DNA of 64,000 nt. It comes from Vesta saturnalis. Its lineage: Eukaryota; Arthropoda; Insecta; Coleoptera; Lampyridae. Below, piece by piece: positions 58,413 to 64,000 of the stretch. The translations under genes and the position numbers were made by a program. The stretch's first letter is position 1; each line of letters starts with the position of its first letter. The stretch is from contig JARFJB010001495.1 of NCBI GenBank assembly GCA_036346205.1, positions 2,457,001-2,521,000 of the forward strand. Direction: 5' to 3'. Under the pieces are notes generated by a model, which searched no databases, was not told where the DNA came from, and was given only the letters and a program-made list of their open reading frames with translations.

Positions 58413-60085
58413 AAGCTCCTAATGGGCGATATTGTAAATTTGTTTGCTCAGCACTTTAGTACTGTCTATTCAAGTGATACCCTTAGTTGTGAAAGTAGCA
58501 TAGATTGTTCGAATAGTTATATAAATATTAGCAATGTAGATATTACACTGCATTCAATCTTATCCAAAATAAATAACCTTAAATATAGTTTAACTTTAGG
58601 GCCTGACGGTGTTTCGCCGTTTTTGATAAAACAATGCCGTTTTGTTTTATCGTACCCTCTTCATTTCTGTTCACCAAATCTCTTAATGAAGGAATCTTTC
58701 CTGAACGTTGGAAAAAAAGCTATATCACTGCAATTTTCAAGGCTAAAGATAATGCCGATATAACAAACTATCGCGTAATTTCTATCATGTTGGTAATTCT
58801 CAAGCTGTTTGAGAGCATTATCACAGACGAACTGTTTCGTTCTCTTCGTTATTTTATAATCTATGAGCAGCATGGTTTCCTTCCAAATCGCTCTACTAAT
58901 ACTAATCTCTTAACATAGAATCACATTGTTCGATGCTTAGAAGATAATATACAACTTGACTCAATTTATACAGATTTTAGAAAAGCCTTTGATAGAATAA
59001 ATCATAAAATACTCATCGTTCAGCAGGGTCTGTGTGATGCATTGGTAACATGGTTAAACTCTTGCCTTGCTGGTCGTACTCAAATAGTCAAATATCATAA
59101 TTTTTCTCTGTCCCTATATCTGTAACATCAGGAGTTCCACAAGGTGCGCATTTAGCACCATTACTTTTTCTATTATATATCAATGATGTTAAGCTTATAT
59201 TTAAGCATTCAAAATTTCTGTTATTTGCCGATGATATTAAAATATTTAAAGCCATAAAATCTGAACAGGATTGTGTTAAACTCCAGACCGATATAAATGC
59301 GTTATGCTCTTGGTGTTCAATGAATGGACTGGAACTAAACATATCTAAACGTTTTATAATTACATTATATCGTATTAAACAACCAATCCGATTTAATTAT
59401 ACTATTAACCACATTATTGTTCAAACTAAGAATACAGCTACTGACTTGGGAGTTATTTTTTAGTTTGGCCTCTCTTTTAGTGAGCATATACATTGGATAT
59501 GTAATACAGAATTGAAACAACTGGGATTTCTATTTCGCTGCACAAAACATTTTCGAAATCATCTGATTTTAAACACTACATACTTTTCATTCGTTCGTTC
59601 CGCTCTAGAATACTGCTCTCAAGTTTGGTCACCTCATCACTCTACACGTACCTATTGTAAAAATCGAAAAAGTTCAGGATAAGTTTCTACGATTTTATTG
59701 GTACAAATGTGGTCCTCATGCGAGTAATTTTTCCTACACAAGTGCTTTTACCGCTATAAAAAGCAATACTTTACTTGCCAGACGGAAATTCTTTGATCTT
59801 ACATTTCTGTAAAAACTACTGACTGGTCAACTAGATTGTTCCTTCCTTCTTCAATTAATTACCTTTAACATACCTGGAAAAACAGCAAGGGTTACTCATC
59901 TTTTTTGTGTAAAGCTTCACAAAACGAACTACCTTTATAACATGGCTTCTGAAAGCCTTATACGCTTTGCAAACTCCTATCCAACCCTCGATTTATTTGG
60001 ACTATCTTTCAATGCATTTAAACATAAAGCAAAATATTTGATCTCCAATGAAGATGGCTCTTTTTATGCACAATACTATAGTTAA
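58413..60085 (+). pseudogene. LINE reverse transcriptase and C-terminal domain (frameshifted)
   Basis: Jockey/R1-group style reverse transcriptase; the clade call is tentative. 58590-58680 gives LTLGPDGVSPFLIKQC, the RT entry motif. After a shift, 58680-58900 reads SLNEGIFPERWKKSYITAIF and ADITNYRVISIMLVILKLFE, then YEQHGFLPNRSTNTNLLT before a stop. 58960-59000 contains YTDFRKAFDRINHKIL with the first catalytic Asp. VTSGVPQGAHLAPLLFLLYI (59125-59180) and LFADDIKIFK (FADD at 59224-59235) complete the active site. A downstream domain with SFVRSALEYCSQVWSPHH (59590-59640) follows; the C-terminus decays to 60085. About five frame breaks. Confidence 0.88.
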
Positions 60086-60280
60086 GTGTAATGTAGTTAA
60101 ATTCAATACTTGTATTCTTTTTTATTTTTATGTAATTGTTTCAATTTAATTGTTAAATTGCTACCTAATTCAATTATATTACTTAATTAAAATATTAATA
60201 GTACTCCATATTATGTTCAAATCTTACTATCTTGTACACTTTCATAATTGTTGTATCTGTTGTTTTTGGGGTTTTCCTGT

Positions 60281-60312
60281 AAATAAACATTATTATTATT
60301 ATTACTATTATA
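60281..60312. repeat. (ATT)n tail of the LINE
   Basis: Triplet run at the LINE 3' end, right before the minisatellite resumes. Confidence 0.85.
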
Positions 60313-60600
60313 ATCACAACAGCCTTCGTGATCAGAACGACCAGCGTGATCACAAAGGCGACCGACGCTGATTAAATTTTAATACGTTAGGCGCTGATCG
60401 CAATGATCAACTTGATCGTATCAGACACTGGTTCCTACGATCACCACGGCCAACTCTATCCCAACGATCAATGGTTCCTATGATAACAACGGTCACCTTG
60501 ATCACAAGAGCCACTCTTCTATATTGTCACAATGGCCACTTCGACCACAACGGCATATCGTTCCTATGATCACTACGCCACGCCTAGACAATGCCCACCT
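60313..60600 (+). repeat. gatcacaacggccac minisatellite
   Basis: Degenerate tandem array, unit roughly 15-40 bases built from gatcac(a/t)acggccac and ggttcctatgatc phrases, for example at 60344, 60446, 60472 and 60560. Confidence 0.75.
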
Positions 60601-61993
60601 AATAAAATAATAGTATTAGTTAAAAACATTCAATGTCGACTTTAAGCAGTAAGTATAATCGTCAAGTTACCTATTGTATTAGTGCGCTTTGCCCGTTCAC
60701 TTGATCGTTTTCGTGGACGGTTTAAAAAATCAAAATACATCTTTTTCATTAGGTTTATTGCACTATAAACTCAAAATACCTATATAAGACATGCTCTTAT
60801 ACTTTAGAAAAAGAGCGAATCTCTAACTTTGCGTCTCTATTACTTCGCTTCTATAATATTTAAAAAATCTCTAAATAGTTTCCATCTTGATTATGCACCA
60901 AAACATTCTGTAAAAATTTGACGCGACCAGCATATAAATTTGTCATTTTGCATTATTTCAGGGTATCTAGAGCAATAGAAGTATGAGAGTTTTCAAACCT
61001 ATTCATATGTTCTTTTACATTATGTGCAAACCATAATCTTTGTATTTTAGTTACACATAATCACTTACATATAATGAAAATATACACGTGTGCAGATCAG
61101 GCAGTTGCTTGTAGCACTTTATTAAGAGCTCGACATCTCTGCTATTAAGTATTGGCATCTGTTTTTCTCAACGTTAGGGTAGTTATGATATGCGTTCAGT
61201 ACAGTCTAGCCTTTAATTATGGCGAAATTCAAACTTTCAGAAATTATTATAACAAAAATTGTATCAAACTGATCGATCTTTTCTTTAAACTAGTTGCTTG
61301 TTACTGACAATTTTGAAAGAAATCATCTATGAAATTACTGTGTTTTCAATTTTTCGATTTGTGAGAAAGCTTGAAAGTGAATATACTACACACATGCACA
61401 CTCACGCAACCACCCAGCCCTTATGGTGGGTTCATTCGAATTATTTATGGTAGTGTGTAAATAAACAATAAGTAAATATATCAAAAATAAAAACGGTGCA
61501 CAATTTGAATTGGGATAACGAAATTCGCCCCGTATTATGAATATCTTTAAAATGTTATTTTAAAAACAATCTTAGATAAAGAATATTTTTACAAAACATC
61601 CTATCGAAAGGAGCATGTTTTTCTTGTAAAGGTTTTTCATGCGATTCAAAATTTTAGTGATAACGCTTTTGAAGTTTTTCATTTATTGCGAACTCGTAGC
61701 TATATCACCACCAAAAATCACTGGCGTTTAGACATTTAAAACTTAAGTACACCAAGTTTGATTTTAATCGCTATTCAACTTTGTGAGTTATTAGGAACCA
61801 CCACAAGCAAGAGTAACTGAGATAATATGTCCAAATAGTTTATCACAGGTATGCATACTACCACACAGCTGCAGATGCAGTCATCCAACCCGTCCGCCTT
61901 CAGCGGCTGTAGTTTGTACGCCACTGAATACCGAATTAAATAAGCCTGAGTTGTCATAACATACACAATGTGTTCAATAATATAAAATAATAA
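60601..61993. other. Spacer, no gene recognised
   Basis: AT-rich with a GC-richer patch at 61860-61925. No supported coding or RNA feature. Confidence 0.4.
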
Positions 61994-62345
61994 AATTTAA
62001 TGTTTGTACATCACAACAATATAGCTCCTTTTTTTGTCAAGGAAATCGGTCCATAAATAACTATTTTCATTAGGACGTCTTAGAATGCCGTCTAATGAAG
62101 ATAGAATATAACATGAAAATTTAGTGTTTACTTATCATTACAATATGACTACACTTTTTCGTATCAGTCTATCAATAAAAATGTTTAATATGATGAATTT
62201 AAAATGGTGTGCAATACCATAAAATCAATATTTGCTATGTACCCATAACCATAATACAACTACGCTTTTTCAAAGACGGTCTATATGAAAGATTTTTAAT
62301 ATGGTGGACACAAAAGGGTGCCCAATAAAATAAAATCACGAAATT
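61994..62345 (+). repeat. Degenerate ~110-bp tandem repeat, three copies
   Basis: Copies begin near 61994, 62117 and 62226, each with aattta/atttg start, an a-rich aacaatat- or acaata-gac-ac block, cttttt and a gtc(t/g)at motif in the same order. A fourth start is hinted at 62341. Confidence 0.6.
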
Positions 62346-62703
62346 TAGCAGATCATTGCACGAGCTGAGTCCATATGTATATGGAAAAGTACTCAAAATA
62401 TTTTTTTTTAAATTTGTATACAGGGGTTATCTAAAAAATCTAGTTAAACTAAAATATTTTCTGTTTTATTCGTTTCCGGTTATTCCGGAGGTAGATCCTA
62501 ACTCTGCTATTCTAAATGGACTGTACCCATTTTTATTGTATTTTAAAAATCTACGTTAAATTTAAATGTTATTTTGAAACAAGCATCCCATATCTAAAAT
62601 GCACCGTTTTTGACAGATGCATCTGTTTACAAAAAATATAATTTGTGAAGGTACAAGTGAGCTAGGCCAAATATTTCTTACAAATATAAATTAAAAAATT
62701 ATA
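62346..62703. other. Spacer, no gene recognised
   Basis: A 67-codon plus-strand frame (62356-62559) has no recognised motif. Confidence 0.4.
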
Positions 62704-64000
62704 CAGGGTGTTCGAAAAATGGCGTAAAATTGTGCAATTTCAAAAATTCCAATTTTTTTAAATAGCAACATTTTAGTAATTAAAAAAAAATTTTTTGGTT
62801 GGCTTTACTTGAAAGGAATCAATAATAAACAAATGCTACATACTTAACTAAGTCTTAGGTAGTACACATAAAACAAAGTATGTACTTCATACTCAATATA
62901 AAGAATTAAAACAATTTCTTTTAAACCAAACTTGTAATTGAAACAATTATAACAATAGAAACTAAATTAATGATTATTTTTATACATTAACAACACTAAA
63001 TACAAAATTTTAAAACAAACAGAAAAACTGAAATTATAATAAACACTCCAACGTCTAAACATTGTTCAATTCTTCGTAACAAGCCGCCATGAGTAGCACT
63101 ATGAATTTCTTCTGGAGAAAGAGATCGATATGTATTTCGAAGTCTTTCCTGGCAATCTTCTTTTATTGTGAGCGGCGCAGTATACACTATATCTTTGATA
63201 AGACCCCAAACAAAAAAATCTAATAGGGTTAGGTCGGGCGATCGAGGAAGCCATTTATGAGGACCGTTATTTGCTATCAAACGATTCTCAAAGCAGTTTT
63301 CCAAAAAAATATTTGCAAACGCATTATTATGAGGTGGAGCACCGTCATGTTGGTACCTCAAGTGGTTCCAATTCAAATTTAGCGGTCGTAAATATTCATT
63401 TAAAATTTCAAGGTATCTTTCGCCTAAAATAATCAAAATTTTAAGCAAAAATTGATTTACAATCGCTAATAAGTTTACCATTCAAATTTTCATTATAAAA
63501 ATGTACCACTAGCACACCATCATTTTTTATTGCGGAAAAAACATTAAAAATACAATGAATTTGGTATTGACTTTCTTGAATTAGATGTGGATTTCCATCA
63601 CTCCAATAATGAGAGTTATCTCGGTTAAACATACCATTTTTGTGAAATTTTGCTTCATCAGTGCAAATTATTTTGTTCAAACAATTTTCATCTTGAACTA
63701 ATATAAAATCACCTGGCCTGAAATGTTTAGTTAATTTATATGAAAACGGATTAAATTTGTGTTTTTTCTAAATGCGATGATCACTTTTTGTAGATATTCT
63801 CAGATCTTTTTAGGCATCAGATAATGAATTTTCAGGATGTGCTCTAAAATATGCCAAAACAGTCATTTCAATACCTTCATTGTCAACTACGGCTTTTTTT
63901 CGGATTTCAGACAAATTGGCCGTAAGTTTCATAATTGTAAATAATTCAGGGTGTCATGATTTGGATGGTTCGGCTATCGCGCACAAAACGTTTCGTAAGT
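62704..64000 (-). mobile_element. IS630-Tc1-mariner element, runs off the window
   Basis: Left end cagggtgttcgaaaaatgg with TA in front (62702-62703), the same terminal style as the element at 3259. Its transposase is on the minus strand. The other terminus is not inside the window; a cagggtgtc at 63949 is in the wrong orientation to be it. Confidence 0.7.
62996..63932 (-). pseudogene. DUF4817-group DDE transposase, nearly complete
   Basis: Starts MKLTANLSEIRKKAVVDNEG at 63932 with helix-turn-helix residues (LSDA then a stop, DLRISTKSDHRI). After a shift, NKIICTDEAKFHKNGMFNRD (63680-63620) holds the first catalytic Asp, followed by HYWSDGNPHLIQESQYQIHC and a VVHFYNENLNG block. A shift near 63460 leads to YLEILNEYLRPLNLNWNHLR, YQHDGAPPHNNAFANIFL (second Asp, near 63345), NGPHKWLPRSPDLTLLDFFV (third Asp, near 63230-63200) and WGLIKDIVYTAPLTIKED, ending near 62996. 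All three catalytic Asp residues are present with DD34D-like spacing, so it is one of the least damaged transposases here, with only two frame changes and one stop. Confidence 0.9.

Larger units (their letters stand above)
58413..60312 (+). mobile_element. LINE inserted in the minisatellite, 5' truncated
   Basis: Non-LTR retrotransposon in plus orientation, starting within the pre-RT linker and ending in an (ATT)n tail at 60284-60310. Minisatellite units lie directly on both sides. Confidence 0.82.

Noticed and set aside
63945..63965. cagggtgtcatgatttgg as the right terminus of the last DDE element
   Set aside because: It is in direct, not inverted, orientation relative to the left terminus at 62704.
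1..64000. Endogenous viral sequences other than LTR retroelements
   Set aside because: I looked for viral polymerase, capsid or envelope-like motifs and saw none; the LTR and BEL fragments are ordinary retrotransposons with no envelope gene visible.

Overview
This 64 kb window looks like arthropod, probably insect, nuclear DNA. It is strongly AT-rich and has no bacterial gene organisation. Almost everything recognisable in it is a eukaryotic transposable element of a kind common in insects. I found no intact host gene. Every protein-coding stretch I could identify is a transposase, a reverse transcriptase or a Gag-protease, and all are broken by stops, frameshifts or truncation. Family calls rest on motifs I can read in the translations, not on database searches.

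Layout, left to right. 1-7.2 kb: a PIF/Harbinger end (minus), a BEL/Pao fragment (plus), a Tc1-like fragment, and two DUF4817-type IS630-Tc1-mariner elements. 7.2-11.1 kb: no gene seen. 11.1-12.2 kb: a mariner with both ends. 13.5-21.3 kb: a Ty3/Gypsy (Osvaldo-like) LTR element with two 2.45-kb LTRs and only gag and protease between them. 21.3-23.1 kb: a Penelope-like element lying between two (TA)n tracts. 24.1-26.5 kb: an IS630-type DNA transposon with 284-bp inverted repeats. 28.3-28.6 kb: a palindrome made of Penelope ends. 29.7-32.4 kb: a DDE element with ~720-bp inverted repeats. 32.7-34.0 kb: a second Penelope-like element. 36.3-38.4 kb: a third long-inverted-repeat DDE element. 39.0-40.1 kb: a second mariner. 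40.6-43.1 kb: an old IS630 transposase split by an internally deleted relative of the 24-kb element. 43.5-44.6 kb: another DUF4817-type element. 45.5-46.2 kb: a pogo-like fragment. 48.2-51.2 kb: a CR1-like LINE plus the tail of another LINE (both minus). 52.0-55.1 kb: a hAT element of the ZMYM/DUF4371 type with a GC-rich 5' end. 55.5-57.0 kb: a pogo/Jerky-like transposase. 58.4-60.3 kb: a LINE inside a minisatellite. 62.7 kb to the end: one more DDE element.

The elements do not form a pathway; they record successive insertions. The clearest relationships are: (i) the 24.1-26.5 kb transposon and its ~1.28-kb deletion derivative at 41.5-42.8 kb, which interrupts an older relative; (ii) the retrotransposon and a Penelope-like element side by side in one (AT)n microsatellite; (iii) several unrelated DDE elements with unusually long terminal inverted repeats; and (iv) a gag-protease-only LTR element whose nearly identical LTRs imply recent movement, so it must have used another element's reverse transcriptase and integrase.

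Limits: many breaks are single-base length differences in homopolymers, and the same kind of difference separates the two LTRs, so some frameshifts may be sequence errors. Element ends are reported only where I could match both sides by eye. Other boundaries are approximate.
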